Assembly (NCBI GenBank): GCA_049790855.1
Contig: JBAQZJ010000092.1
Coordinates: 1 to 31,352, forward strand
DNA length: 31,352 bases
Reading direction: 5' to 3'
From: JACCRE01 sp049790855
Lineage (GTDB): Bacteria > Planctomycetota > Planctomycetia > Planctomycetales > Planctomycetaceae
Shown: positions 7,466 through 17,000 of the stretch, one piece after another
How positions within the stretch are numbered: the stretch's first letter is position 1
Layout: every line of letters starts with the position of its first letter
Position numbers and translations under genes: made by a program
The notes under the pieces: generated by a model
Told to the model about the DNA's origin: nothing
The model's input: only the letters and a program-made list of their open reading frames with translations
Database searches by the model: none

Positions 7466-7948
7466 TCGCCTCTCGCGACCAGCCGCAGCTCGACGACCAA
7501 GTCGGCACGTGCAGGCGACGTCGTCTGGCAATTCTCACGGCCGGCGGACAGAGGTCTGATTTGACGCCCAGAGCGATCGCTGACGCCTTTACAGGGCGGC
7601 GTGTGCCGGATGATTTGACGTCGCGGCTGTCGTCCTATCGAAACGAGCGGGGCCAGGAACCGGACGAAATGAAAGCCGACTGCAACGGGTACCGACGCCG
7701 GGCTGAAACACCGTGTGCGAACGTTCGCGCGCGGGCCGCATGCGGCGAAGCCCTAACATCCCTCCGAGCCAGAAAAACCGGAAACTTTTCGCAAGCTATC
7801 GGCGCGGAGTGATCGATAGAACCAGTACCGCGGGTCGGTGCTCCGACTGCTTTCGGATCGGTCGAACGACCGCTCGCGGACGGGAGAAGCCGGCCCCGGC
7901 CGGCGGCCGCCGAACAGGACGGTCGGTCGCACCCACAGCAAGGAACGA
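7466..7948. other. Long non-coding gap upstream of the lipoprotein gene
   Basis: No credible gene is seen; open frames here have no protein-like composition or recognisable homology. The 10-base TGATTTGACG occurs twice, at 7557-7566 and 7611-7620, each containing a TTGACG hexamer, but neither is followed by a convincing -10 box. A short inverted repeat CTATC/GATAG flanks about 7796-7816. The region could hold a long leader or a small RNA; nothing supports that firmly. Confidence 0.4.
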
Positions 7949-8626
7949 ATGGGAATGGCCACGACGTACCCCCAGACGAATGCCGACCGGCAGAACGGAA
8001 CCACCGTTCGCAGTACCCTGCGAGGGCTGCGAAGGGCAGGCGTGCTCGCCACGGTCGCCGCAGCGGCACTCTCGACAAGCGGTTGCACGCTCTTCGGCGG
8101 CTTCCTCGAAGTCGCCTGGATCAGTGCCACTTTCTGGGGCACCACACCGCTGATTCCGGTCTCGCCCTGGTTCAGTCAGGAGATCGAAGACACCTACTGG
8201 GAAGAGGAACGGTACGGTCGCGTGCCGATTCTCGACCCGGTCGAAGGCGAGTATGCTCCGCTTTTCTGTCTCGACCCGCCCAGCCCCGACGAAGTCATGC
8301 GGGCTTTGCCCGACGAAATCGGCGGAGGCATGCCGTTTCTTGCCGAGACGAACTACAACAACGTCCGGATGGTCGTCGAACCGATCGTCGACGACGTCGG
8401 CGAGTGCAAGTTCATCCCGCTCGTCGGCCCGGCCCGGCTGCACAAGTGCCACTACAAGTGTACGGTCTACTACGACAAGACGATCCGCTCGGGCTGGCCG
8501 GTTCCGTTTGAGTTCACCGACGCGACCGAAGAAGTGGTCTACATCGACAAGGACCACCTCATCCGCTGTGCCGGCGGCCCTGGCCAAGGCATGCCGGCCC
8601 CGGCCGGCGGCGCAGGCCCCTACTGA
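7949..8626 (+). CDS. Conserved planctomycete-type lipoprotein, function unknown
   Basis: The 225-residue protein has a basic N-terminal region, a hydrophobic stretch (VLATVAAAALSTS) and a lipobox-like LSTSGC, so it is probably lipid-anchored at Cys. The mature part has a conserved-looking core: QEIEDTYWEEERYGRVPILDPVEG, then CLDPPSPDEVMRALP, then a Cys- and His-containing LHKCHYKCTVYYDKTIRS and EEVVYIDKDHLIRCAG. The several Cys and His residues could bind metal or form disulfides, which is inference. I recall similar uncharacterised planctomycete proteins. The ATG at 7949, with AAGGA just upstream, is chosen over a second in-frame ATG at 7955. The gene is closed by its own terminator. Confidence 0.82.
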   Translation: MGMATTYPQTNADRQNGTTVRSTLRGLRRAGVLATVAAAALSTSGCTLFGGFLEVAWISATFWGTTPLIPVSPWFSQEIEDTYWEEERYGRVPILDPVEGEYAPLFCLDPPSPDEVMRALPDEIGGGMPFLAETNYNNVRMVVEPIVDDVGECKFIPLVGPARLHKCHYKCTVYYDKTIRSGWPVPFEFTDATEEVVYIDKDHLIRCAGGPGQGMPAPAGGAGPY

Positions 8627-8653
8627 GCCGCACGTTGACTGACCGATCGAAAA

Positions 8654-8690
8654 GAAAGCCCGCCGGCTTGCCGGCGGGCTTTCTTCGTTT
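8654..8690 (+). terminator. Rho-independent terminator after the lipoprotein gene
   Basis: A 13-bp perfect stem (GAAAGCCCGCCGG at 8654-8666 with 8671-8683) and a CTTG loop are followed by TTCGTTTT. Confidence 0.88.
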
Positions 8691-8803
8691 TCAAACGGTA
8701 GACCGGTCGCCGAGCCATCCAGGAACATCGCCGCTTGCCGCTTGCCGCGACGCCGGGATACGATGACTCGTTCAGTCCCGGCTCAAAGACGAGGCAGGTA
8801 GCG

Positions 8804-11800
8804 ATGCGACGGAACGGTGGTTCGCTGACTCTCCTGATCTGTGGCGTAACGGCGCTGGTGATGCTGTGTGCCGCTCCGGCATCCGCAGCTCCCGAAGACG
8901 ATTACGATCTCGCCGTCGGGCTTTATAAGAAAGAGCGCTGGGATGGCGCCGCCGACGCCTTCCGTGCCTTTCTCAAGGCGAATCCGCAGCATCCCCATGC
9001 GGAGACGGCCCGGCTCTACCTGGGGCTTGCGCTCGTCAACGCCGACGAAAACGCCGACGCACGTGATGTGCTTCGCGAGTTCGTCAAGCTGCATCCGAAG
9101 AGCAAGAATCTTCCCGACGCACTCTATCGCCTCGGCGAGGCGAGCTACACGCTGGGTGACTATCAGCAGGCCGAGCAGGATCTCGTCGCCTTTCTCGATC
9201 GATACGCCGATCACGAACTCGGAGAATGGGCGCTGCCGTATCTTGCTGATGCGGAACTTCGCCTCGACAAGCCCGAGCAGGCCGCGAAGCGTTTTCAACA
9301 GGCGATCGAGAAGTATCCCAGCGGGGCACTCGCGACGGAGTCACGCTTCGGATTGGCTCGAACATACGAAGCGCTTGAGAAACCCGACGACGCGATCGCC
9401 ATCTATCGCAAACTCGCCGAAGGCGACGGGCCGCGGGCGGCTCCGGCGCTGCTGCGCGTCGCCACGCTGCTCTACGACGGCGGGAAATATGCCGATGCCG
9501 CGAAAGAGTTCCAGTCGCTCGTCGAGCGATTTCCCAAGAGTTCGCTGATTCCTGCGGCCCAGCTCAACGCCGGATTTGCACTCTACCGGTCGGGTGAGTT
9601 CCAGCAGGCCGTCGAGCACCTGGAAGCTGCGGCGAACGAGTCGAAACAGACGGCGGTGGCCACCCACTGGGTCGGCATGGCCCGAAAGTCGCTCGGCGAT
9701 TCCGCGGGTGCAAGCGCTGCCTTTCGGACGGTCGTCGAGAAGCATGCCGAAGCCCCGATTGCCGGCGAGAGTCTCTTCCAATGGGCCGACGTCGCCTTGC
9801 GTGACGGCGACTACGACGAGGCCGTGCGGCTCTTCGAACAAGTCGCGTCTCGAGATCCCGACTCGACTCAGGCCTCTGACGCCATTCACTTTGCCGGCGA
9901 GGCGGCCCTGCTCGGCGGCGACGTCGATCGGGCGTCGGCATTCATCGATCGATTCACGAAAGAGTACGGTCGAACCGCATACCGCATGCAGAACCGATTG
10001 CTCGCCGGCCGCGTTCTCGAAGCCCGAGCTGAAGCTCTGCCATTGGAACAGACGAAGGACCGCGACGCTTTGGAACGCGAAGCGCTCGCGACTTATGCTG
10101 CCGTGCTCGACGAAACGGAGGTCGTGGGAACCCAGATGAAGTCGCGGTTTTCGATCGCGCGGCTCCGCGAAGCGCGAAACGAGCCTGCCGAGGCGATCGA
10201 GGCAATTTCACCTGTCCTGGATATCGTGGCCAAAGAGGGAGCCGACTCGTCCTATCTCGGTGCGCTTGTCATCGCCGCGCGGGCAAGGCTGGCGCTCGAC
10301 GAGCCTGACGCCGCGGTGGAAGCGGCCACGACGTATCTCGAACTGGCTCCGAAAGGCGACCAAGCCGACGCGGCGCTGGCAGCGCGCGCAGCGGCACACA
10401 TGGCCGATGGACGAGCGGCAGAGGCGAAGGCGGATTGGTCGACGTTGAAAACATCCCATCCGAAAAGCTCACTGATTCTGCCGACGACGCGCGATCTGGC
10501 AGAGAATGCCTACGATCAAGAGGATTGGGCGACGGCGGCCGAATACTTCGCCGGCCTTGCCGAGATAGCCGCCGGTGCTCCCGAGGAGGCTGTGGGCCTA
10601 TCGGGTCTCGGCTGGTCACTGCATAAGGCCGGCCAGTTTGCAGAATCGGCCAATGCTTTCGGTCGACTGCTCGAGCGATTCCCCAAGGCGCTGCCGCTCG
10701 CGCCTGAAGCAGCCTATATGAAGGGCAAAGCGTTGCAGGACGCCGGCGATCTTGCTGCGGCGACGACGGCGTATCGCGCCGCCTTCGAGCGGTTCGCTCC
10801 CATAGAACCTGCGGCCACCGGCGACGAAGCCGCCGGGCCTCTTCGCAACGCTTATCTTTCGGGTCTGCAACTGGCGCGAATCCTGCGTCTGCAAGACAAG
10901 ATCGACGAGGCCGATGCCGCCTATACGGCGCTGACGGCGAAGTTTCCGAAGCCGCGAAACTTCGATGAACTGCTCGACGAGTGGGCGCTGTTGCATTACG
11001 AAGCGGGCGACTATGCCAAGGCCGACGCGATCTTTCGCCGCATCGTTGCCGAGACTCCGGACAGCCCGGCCGCTGCGAATGCCAGATTGAGCCTGGCGGA
11101 AAGCGCGTTGTTTGCCGGCAACACCGACGAGGCGAAAGCCGGCTTCGAGGCGCTCTCGAAAAACGAAAAGACGCCTGGAACCGTGCGTGAACGTGCATTA
11201 TCGCTGCTCGTCAGCCTCGCCGCTGAAGCGGGCGATTGGAAGAACACCGAATCGCTCGCGCAGACGTTCGTCACGCAGTATCCCGAAGGTCGTGATCGTC
11301 CGATCGTGCTCTATCAGCTCGGTGAGGCCTTGCTTCACCAGAATCAGCCGGAGAAGGCGGTCGAAATCCTGTCGCAGGTCGATGCCCTGCGTGACGAGCC
11401 GGCCGTTCGATCCGAGCCGTGGTTCCCACGAGTGCAGATTCTGCTCGCCGAGGCGGCGTTTCAGAAAAAAGAGTACGACACGGCCGTCGAGAATCTGAAG
11501 AAGGTGCAATCGCTCAAGCCGCAACCGAAGTTTGCGTATCTGGCGGATGAACTGCTCGGTCGAATCTACAAGAATCAGGCGAAGTTCGACGAGGCCCGCA
11601 AGGCGTTTCAGAGTGTTCTCGACGACCCGAACGCCCGGCGAACCGCCACGGCGGCCCGTGCACAATACGAGATCGCCCAGACGTATTTTCTGCAGCAACG
11701 GTGGGAGGAGGCCCGGACGGAGGCCTTCAAGGTCTACACCCTTTACAAGTTCCCCGAATGGCAAGCCCCTGCGCTCTATATGGCGGGCTTGTCCGACGAG

Positions 11801-11923
11801 GCCCTCGGTGAGATGGACAAAGCGATCGCCGCCTTCAACGACGTCGTGAAAGAGTTCCCGCAGACCGATTACGCCCGGCAGGCTCGCGCAAAGCTCGAGA
11901 AACTTGGCGGCTCGAAAGGGTAA
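8804..11923 (+). CDS. Large exported TPR-repeat protein
   Basis: A 1039-residue protein built almost entirely of tetratricopeptide repeats, probably a periplasmic or outer-layer scaffold for protein interactions. Residues 1-26 are a signal peptide (MRRNGGSLTLLICGVTALVM, cleaved near ASAAP). The repeats start at once (YDLAVGLYKKERWDGAADAF, LYLGLALVNADENADARDVL, ALYRLGEASYTLGDYQQAEQ) and continue to the C-terminus, ending ALGEMDKAIAAFNDVVKEFP. The repeat style, with G-x-Y-x-x-A and P-x-S-x-x-x-x-A-x, matches TPR_6/YbgF/BamD-like arrays. The frame opens at 8735, but the ATG at 8804 is preferred because it gives the signal peptide and has GAGG upstream. No catalytic domain is visible, and partners cannot be told from context. 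Confidence 0.9.
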   Translation: MRRNGGSLTLLICGVTALVMLCAAPASAAPEDDYDLAVGLYKKERWDGAADAFRAFLKANPQHPHAETARLYLGLALVNADENADARDVLREFVKLHPKSKNLPDALYRLGEASYTLGDYQQAEQDLVAFLDRYADHELGEWALPYLADAELRLDKPEQAAKRFQQAIEKYPSGALATESRFGLARTYEALEKPDDAIAIYRKLAEGDGPRAAPALLRVATLLYDGGKYADAAKEFQSLVERFPKSSLIPAAQLNAGFALYRSGEFQQAVEHLEAAANESKQTAVATHWVGMARKSLGDSAGASAAFRTVVEKHAEAPIAGESLFQWADVALRDGDYDEAVRLFEQVASRDPDSTQASDAIHFAGEAALLGGDVDRASAFIDRFTKEYGRTAYRMQNRLLAGRVLEARAEALPLEQTKDRDALEREALATYAAVLDETEVVGTQMKSRFSIARLREARNEPAEAIEAISPVLDIVAKEGADSSYLGALVIAARARLALDEPDAAVEAATTYLELAPKGDQADAALAARAAAHMADGRAAEAKADWSTLKTSHPKSSLILPTTRDLAENAYDQEDWATAAEYFAGLAEIAAGAPEEAVGLSGLGWSLHKAGQFAESANAFGRLLERFPKALPLAPEAAYMKGKALQDAGDLAAATTAYRAAFERFAPIEPAATGDEAAGPLRNAYLSGLQLARILRLQDKIDEADAAYTALTAKFPKPRNFDELLDEWALLHYEAGDYAKADAIFRRIVAETPDSPAAANARLSLAESALFAGNTDEAKAGFEALSKNEKTPGTVRERALSLLVSLAAEAGDWKNTESLAQTFVTQYPEGRDRPIVLYQLGEALLHQNQPEKAVEILSQVDALRDEPAVRSEPWFPRVQILLAEAAFQKKEYDTAVENLKKVQSLKPQPKFAYLADELLGRIYKNQAKFDEARKAFQSVLDDPNARRTATAARAQYEIAQTYFLQQRWEEARTEAFKVYTLYKFPEWQAPALYMAGLSDEALGEMDKAIAAFNDVVKEFPQTDYARQARAKLEKLGGSKG

Positions 11924-11938
11924 CAACGAACACAGATC

Positions 11939-11966
11939 GCCCGGCGACTTCAAGAAGTCGGGTGCC
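11939..11966. terminator. Weak hairpin between convergent genes
   Basis: CCCGGCGACTT and AAGTCGGG form a stem with a two-base bulge, just after the TPR stop and just before the stop of the minus-strand flavoprotein gene. There is no U-run, so termination activity is uncertain. Confidence 0.35.
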
Positions 11967-11967
11967 T

Positions 11968-12891
11968 TCAGCCCACACCGAATGGTTCCGCGCGGCGTCT
12001 TCGGTGATCCGCCATCACCCTGCGTGCGGCATTCACGTCGTCGCGAAGGCGTCGCGGATAACCGACGACCTCTCCGGCGGCACGAACGGTCGGCACCCAC
12101 GTTCGGCCGTTGTCATCGCACCAGAGCCGTCCATCTTCATCGGACTCCAGCCCGGCGGCTGCGAGGTTCAAGGAAGCCGTCGCACCGGCACGATCGGCAG
12201 CGAACAGGACGGCGTCGGCGACGAAGGCCCGGTCGTTTGTCAATCGCATTCGGACGCCCGACGTCTCACGACAAAGTTCGACCACGTCGCCGGCAACCCG
12301 GGTGATCGGCGGTGAATTCATTTCGCTCATGCCGCTATCGACGATTCGCACGTTCGATCCCGCGTTCGCAAACAATTGCGCGAATGCGCATGCCGTCCGA
12401 TTCCCGCCCAAGACGATCAGCGAGCGCGGCGCCGCGGTGACGTGCGGCACATCTTCAGGCAGCAGGAACACGCGGCGGTCGAACGGCAATCCACGGGGTC
12501 GGCGTGCTGTCGTGCCGACTGCGATCAGGACGAGATCGCCGGCGAAAGTTCGTTCGACTGCACCGTCAAAGACGCTTGCCGAATGACAACTCGTCAGCCG
12601 GACCCGACCACGCCAGCTCAAAACGTCCAATGACTGCGACATGTGTTGAATCGACCGTTCATGTCGGCGCACCGCTTCATTCCAAAGGTCGCACGGTCTG
12701 ACCAATCGCGGCGACGTCCTGGATGGGGCTGCGTCGTCATAGGCGGCAAGAACGGCGGGAATTCCGAACGCTGCGTCGCCGACTTCCGGTTCCGGTCTCA
12801 GTACCGCGACCGAACCGCCAAGCAACGCAACGTCTTCGGCCGCCCTCCAGGCGTCGGGTGTGTCTCCCAGAATGAGTAGATCGAAGCGCAT
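11968..12891 (-). CDS. Degenerate SthA-like pyridine nucleotide-disulfide oxidoreductase relative
   Basis: Resembles soluble pyridine nucleotide transhydrogenase (SthA) and other two-dinucleotide-binding flavoproteins, but at 307 residues it lacks the C-terminal dimerisation domain of the usual 460 or so. The N-terminal beta strand is FDLLILGDTPDAW instead of the GxGxxG FAD loop. The segment normally carrying the redox Cys and GTIPSK reads GIPAVLAAYDD, with no Cys. The second dinucleotide loop reads LIVLGGNRTACAFAQ, also non-canonical. Recognisable features are LVLIAVGTTARRPRGLPFD, VLFAADRAGATASLNLAAAGL and AAGEVVGYPRRL, the last like the GDVIGYP of SthA. The ATG at 12891 starts directly at the first beta strand; the frame extends to 12972. 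Enzyme activity is doubtful. Confidence 0.72.
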   Translation of the reverse strand: MRFDLLILGDTPDAWRAAEDVALLGGSVAVLRPEPEVGDAAFGIPAVLAAYDDAAPSRTSPRLVRPCDLWNEAVRRHERSIQHMSQSLDVLSWRGRVRLTSCHSASVFDGAVERTFAGDLVLIAVGTTARRPRGLPFDRRVFLLPEDVPHVTAAPRSLIVLGGNRTACAFAQLFANAGSNVRIVDSGMSEMNSPPITRVAGDVVELCRETSGVRMRLTNDRAFVADAVLFAADRAGATASLNLAAAGLESDEDGRLWCDDNGRTWVPTVRAAGEVVGYPRRLRDDVNAARRVMADHRRRRAEPFGVG

Positions 12892-13068
12892 GACGGCACC
12901 GAAGGCCCGCTGCCAGGACTGCATCGTTCCGATCGGCCTGAGACTCATCGCGCGACCATAGGAAAAACGCACAGCGCAGGAAGTGTGGCGAAAGTTCCGC
13001 GGTGGCGCAAGTTCTCCTGGTTGAAGCGATCGTCGTGGTCGGCAGAGTGCTGCCGGCTCGAACGAAAA

Positions 13069-13096
13069 AAGCCCGCGGGCAACGGCCCGCGGGCTT
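13069..13096 (-). terminator. Rho-independent terminator of the Bax-inhibitor gene
   Basis: GCCCGCGGGC at 13071-13080 and again at 13085-13094 form a perfect stem with an AACG loop. The six A's at 13065-13070 give a U-run on the minus strand, about 30 bases beyond the stop. Each arm is itself a palindrome. Confidence 0.88.
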
Positions 13097-13122
13097 CGGA
13101 GTCGTTCACCGCGTCGTGTCGA

Positions 13123-13830
13123 TCAATCGTCACCCAAGCTCATCAGCAGGCGGATGACGTACCAAAGCAGTGTCGCCACCGAGGCGAACAGTGCGAGCGA
13201 CGCGGCGACGTACTGGTCGGTCCGGTAATGGTGCAGCACGTTCGACGTGTCGTAGAGAATGAAGCCGCTGGCGATGCCGATCATCGCGGCCGAGAACCAG
13301 ATGCCCAATCCGTAGCCGAAGATGAAGCTGCCCACGATCGCCCCGACGGCCAGCAGGCTCGCGACGACCAGGAAGCCGCGAAGAAACGAGAAATCGGCCC
13401 CCGAGACCATCACCGTGACCGTCAACCCGCCGAAGATCAGCAGCGTGAGGAAGCCGGCCGTCGGGATAATCGTTTCGTTGAAGCTGTGCGCGAAGAAGAG
13501 CAGGGGAACGAAGATCAATGCTTCTGCGACGACATAAGCCGCAAGTCCGAGGTATTGCAGCGCCGGGCTGACCCCACTGTGCGCCCACCAGTTGGCGACC
13601 CAGCTCACGGCGAAGAAGGCGATCGCCGCGATCCAGAAATTCCCTCCGATCACGTTGATCAGCGTAATCTTGAGAGGCTCGATGCCAAGAAACACCGCTT
13701 CCAGCCCGATGAACGCGAGGATCGCGCCGAACAGGTGGATGTAGGTACGCCGGATGAACGCCCCGCGGGCATCGGCGGCAGCGTCGGCGGCAAACGGGTC
13801 GTAGTGCAGGGCGTCGTCGGCGTAGCTCAC
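13123..13830 (-). CDS. Bax inhibitor-1/YccA family membrane protein
   Basis: A 235-residue integral membrane protein of the BI-1 (TMBIM/YccA) family, some members of which are pH-sensitive Ca2+ leak channels or modulators of FtsH; the role here is unknown. After an acidic N-terminus (YADDALHYDPFAADAAADA) there are about seven hydrophobic helices. Typical signatures are FIRRTYIHLFGAILAFIGLE near the first span and GFILYDTSNVLHHYRTDQYVAASLALFASV near the C-terminus, with the Asp in LYDTS that marks the family. The protein ends in MSLGDD. The start is GTG at 13830 with GGAG upstream. A strong terminator follows. It is divergent from the 5-oxoprolinase gene. Confidence 0.92.
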   Translation of the reverse strand: MSYADDALHYDPFAADAAADARGAFIRRTYIHLFGAILAFIGLEAVFLGIEPLKITLINVIGGNFWIAAIAFFAVSWVANWWAHSGVSPALQYLGLAAYVVAEALIFVPLLFFAHSFNETIIPTAGFLTLLIFGGLTVTVMVSGADFSFLRGFLVVASLLAVGAIVGSFIFGYGLGIWFSAAMIGIASGFILYDTSNVLHHYRTDQYVAASLALFASVATLLWYVIRLLMSLGDD

Positions 13831-14004
13831 GGTCGGCTCCGGTGGGCGCGTGTTGACGGTCGTTCAGCGAGATTCTGACATCCGGACGCCACCGAGTCCA
13901 GCGGGACTTCGACGATGCGTGACGGTTTCCGTCCGCGGCGGTAACGTGTCGCCGTCGGCGATCATCGACATTCATGGCGGACACTCTGGGAACCGAGGCA
14001 AAGC

Positions 14005-17000
14005 ATGGGGGGCATCGAGTTCTGGATCGACGTCGGCGGGACGTTTACCGATTGTCTGGCACGCGCGCCCGACGGCAGTCTGCGGACGCTCAAAGTCCTC
14101 AGCAGTGGCACCACAAAGGGTCGCATCGATGCGGTCGAGAACGGCGCCGTCGTCGATCCATTGCGGATCGGCGATGCGCCTGGCTTCTGGAGCGGATACG
14201 AGTTTCGACTCGTCGCGGCAGATGGGGCCGTGATCGAGCGGTACCAGGTGACGGAGTCCGACACGCAGTCGGGCCGGTTGATCCTGGATCGGTCCTTGAC
14301 GGGCCTGTCGGTCGGCGCGCGTTACGAACTGGCATCGGGAGAGGAGGCGCCGATCGTCGCGATCCGAACGGCGCTCGGGCTGCGATTGACCGACCCGATC
14401 CCGCCGGTGACGGTCAAGCTGGGCACGACTCGAGGGACGAACGCTCTGCTGACCCGCACGGGCGCCCGGACGGTTCTCGTGACGAATCGAGGCTTTGCCG
14501 ACGTTCTGACGATCGGCAACCAGGACCGCCCCCGCCTGTTCGACCTCGCGGTCCGCCGACCGACTCCTCTGTTCGAGAAAGCTGTCGAGATCGCGGGGCG
14601 GCTCGACGCCGCCGGTCGCGAGATTGAGCCGATCGACATCAAGGAAGTGCGCAACATTCTTGAATGCTTGAAGTCGGACGGATTCGAAGCGGTCGCGATC
14701 TGCCTGATGAATGCTTACGCCGATCCGTCGCACGAAGCGAAAATCGCCGCGATCGCACGAGCGATCGGTTTCGACGACGTGAGCGCGTCTTCGGAAGTTG
14801 CTCCACGGATCAAGTTCATCCCTCGCGGAGATACGACGGTCGTTGATGCGTATCTCAACCCGGTGCTGCGCGGCTACGTCGACCGGCTGCGGGCCTCGCT
14901 CGTCGGCAGCCCGTCCGGCGCGCCGACCGTTCTGAAAGTCATGTCGTCGGCCGGAGGTCTGCTGGCGGCCGACCGGTTCACCGGGAAAGACAGCATTCTT
15001 TCCGGCCCTGCGGGAGGCGTCGTCGGCTTCTCGCGCGTTGCGGAACGCGCGGGGTTCCCGCGGGCGATCGGCTTCGACATGGGGGGAACCAGCACCGACG
15101 TCTCGCGGTTCGACGGTACGCACGATATCGAGTTCGAGGGCACGAAAGCTGGCGTCCGGCTGGCGACGCCGATGCTTGCGATCGAGACGGTGGCTGCCGG
15201 AGGCGGCAGCATCTGCCGGTTCGACGGTGTTAAGCTCGCGGTCGGGCCTCAGAGTGCTGGCGCCGATCCGGGGCCGGCTTGTTACGGTCGCGGCGGTCCG
15301 TTGACGGTCACCGACGTCAACTTGTTTCTCGGCCGGATTCTTGCCGATCGATTTCCGTTTCCGCTCGATCGCAAATCGGTCGAACGGCGACTCGCCGTCT
15401 TGTGCGACGAGGTCGCGGCGTCGCCGCTCGGGCGACGCTATACCCCGCTCGAACTCGCCCGTGGGTTTCGGACGATCGCGATCGAGGCGATGGCCCGCGC
15501 GATTCGCACGGTCTCGATCGCCAGGGGCTACGACCCGGCTGATTACACGCTCGTCACGTTCGGCGGCGCCGGCGGCCAACATGCCTGCGAACTGGCCGAT
15601 GTACTTGGCATCACCACGGTGTTGGCGCATCCGCATGCCGGCGTCCTGAGTGCGTACGGCATCGGAGTGGCGGATATCAGACGCTTCGGCGAGCGGCCGA
15701 TTCTGAAGGTGGTGACATCGGAGCTTGTTCGCGAACTGGAAACCGCGTTCGACGAACTCGCCAAACAGGCCACCGCCGATGTGCTCGCAGAAGGGATCGC
15801 CCGCGATCGCCTCGAAATGCCACGGAGACTTCTCGATCTTCGTTACGTCGGAACCGAGACGTCCATCACAGTCACATGGGCTGGCACCGCGACGGCGACG
15901 TTGGATGCGTTTGCCGATCTTCATCGGCGACAATACGGCTATGTCCGAGACGGCCGGCAGGTGGAATGTACGGCCGTTCGGATAGAAGTCGTCGGCAGGA
16001 TTCCAAACGCCCCGGACCCGGAGCGGCCGGTTGTTCCGCGATCGCCGGAACAGACGGAGTTCACGAATGCCGAATTCGCCGGTATCGAACAGTCGGTGCC
16101 GGTCTTTGATCGCACGGCACTGCGGCCGGGCGATCGTCTGACCGGCCCGGCGATCGTCTTCGAGCCAACGTCGACGTTTGTCCTTGACTCCGGCTGGAAG
16201 GCCGAAGTGACGGGGCGGGGTGATCTCGTTGCGAGCGTCGTTACAAACTCCAAGCCGACGGCAGGCCTTCGGCTTGGAGACGAAGGCGCCGACCCCGTTC
16301 AGCTCGAGCTGTTCAACAACCTGTTCGCCAGCATCGCCGAGCAGATGGGCGAGGTGCTGCGACGGACGAGCGTCAGCACGAACGTCAAGGAACGGCTCGA
16401 TTACAGTTGTGCGATCTTCGACGCGGGGGGGAACCTCGTCGTCAATGCGCCGCACATTCCCGTGCATCTAGGAGCGATGGGAGAGACCGTCAAAGCCGTC
16501 CTGGCCGACAACCCGTCGCTTGCTCCCGGCGACGTGGTTGTGACGAACGACCCTTATCGGGGCGGGTCGCATCTGCCCGATGTGACGGTCGTCACGCCGA
16601 TGCACGACGCCCAGTCAGGGCGTCTGCTGTTTCTGACCGCGAGTCGGGCGCATCACGCGGAGATCGGCGGCATCGTTCCGGGCAGCATGCCGCCGTTCTC
16701 GAAATCACTGGCCGACGAAGGCATCCTCATCCGCAACTTCAAGCTCGTCGATCACGGCGAATCGCACGAGGAACAGCTAAAAGAGCTGTTGTCGTCCGGA
16801 CCGCATCCCAGCCGGAACGTCGCCGACAATCTTGCCGATATCGCCGCCCAAGTCGCAGCGAATCGTCGAGGAACGGTGCTGCTCGGCGATCTTGTCGAGC
16901 GATTCACGCTGTCCGTCGTTGTCGCGTATATGGGTCACATCCGCGCCGCAGCCGGAGAAAAGGTGCGGCTCGCGCTCCAGTCGCGACCGGACGGCATGCT

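Noticed and set aside
7414..7812. 132-residue open frame after the BON gene
   Set aside because: Runs through the terminator hairpin at 7431-7458, is Arg-rich and has no recognisable features.
11968..12972. Frameshifted or truncated pseudogene reading of the SthA-like gene
   Set aside because: The frame is continuous over 307 codons with a recognisable C-terminal motif, and no homologous remnant is visible in other frames; called a divergent gene instead.
13972..16467. 831-residue open frame antisense to the 5-oxoprolinase gene
   Set aside because: Arg/Asp/Gly-rich low-complexity translation with no motif, lying opposite a strongly recognisable gene; typical high-GC antisense openness.
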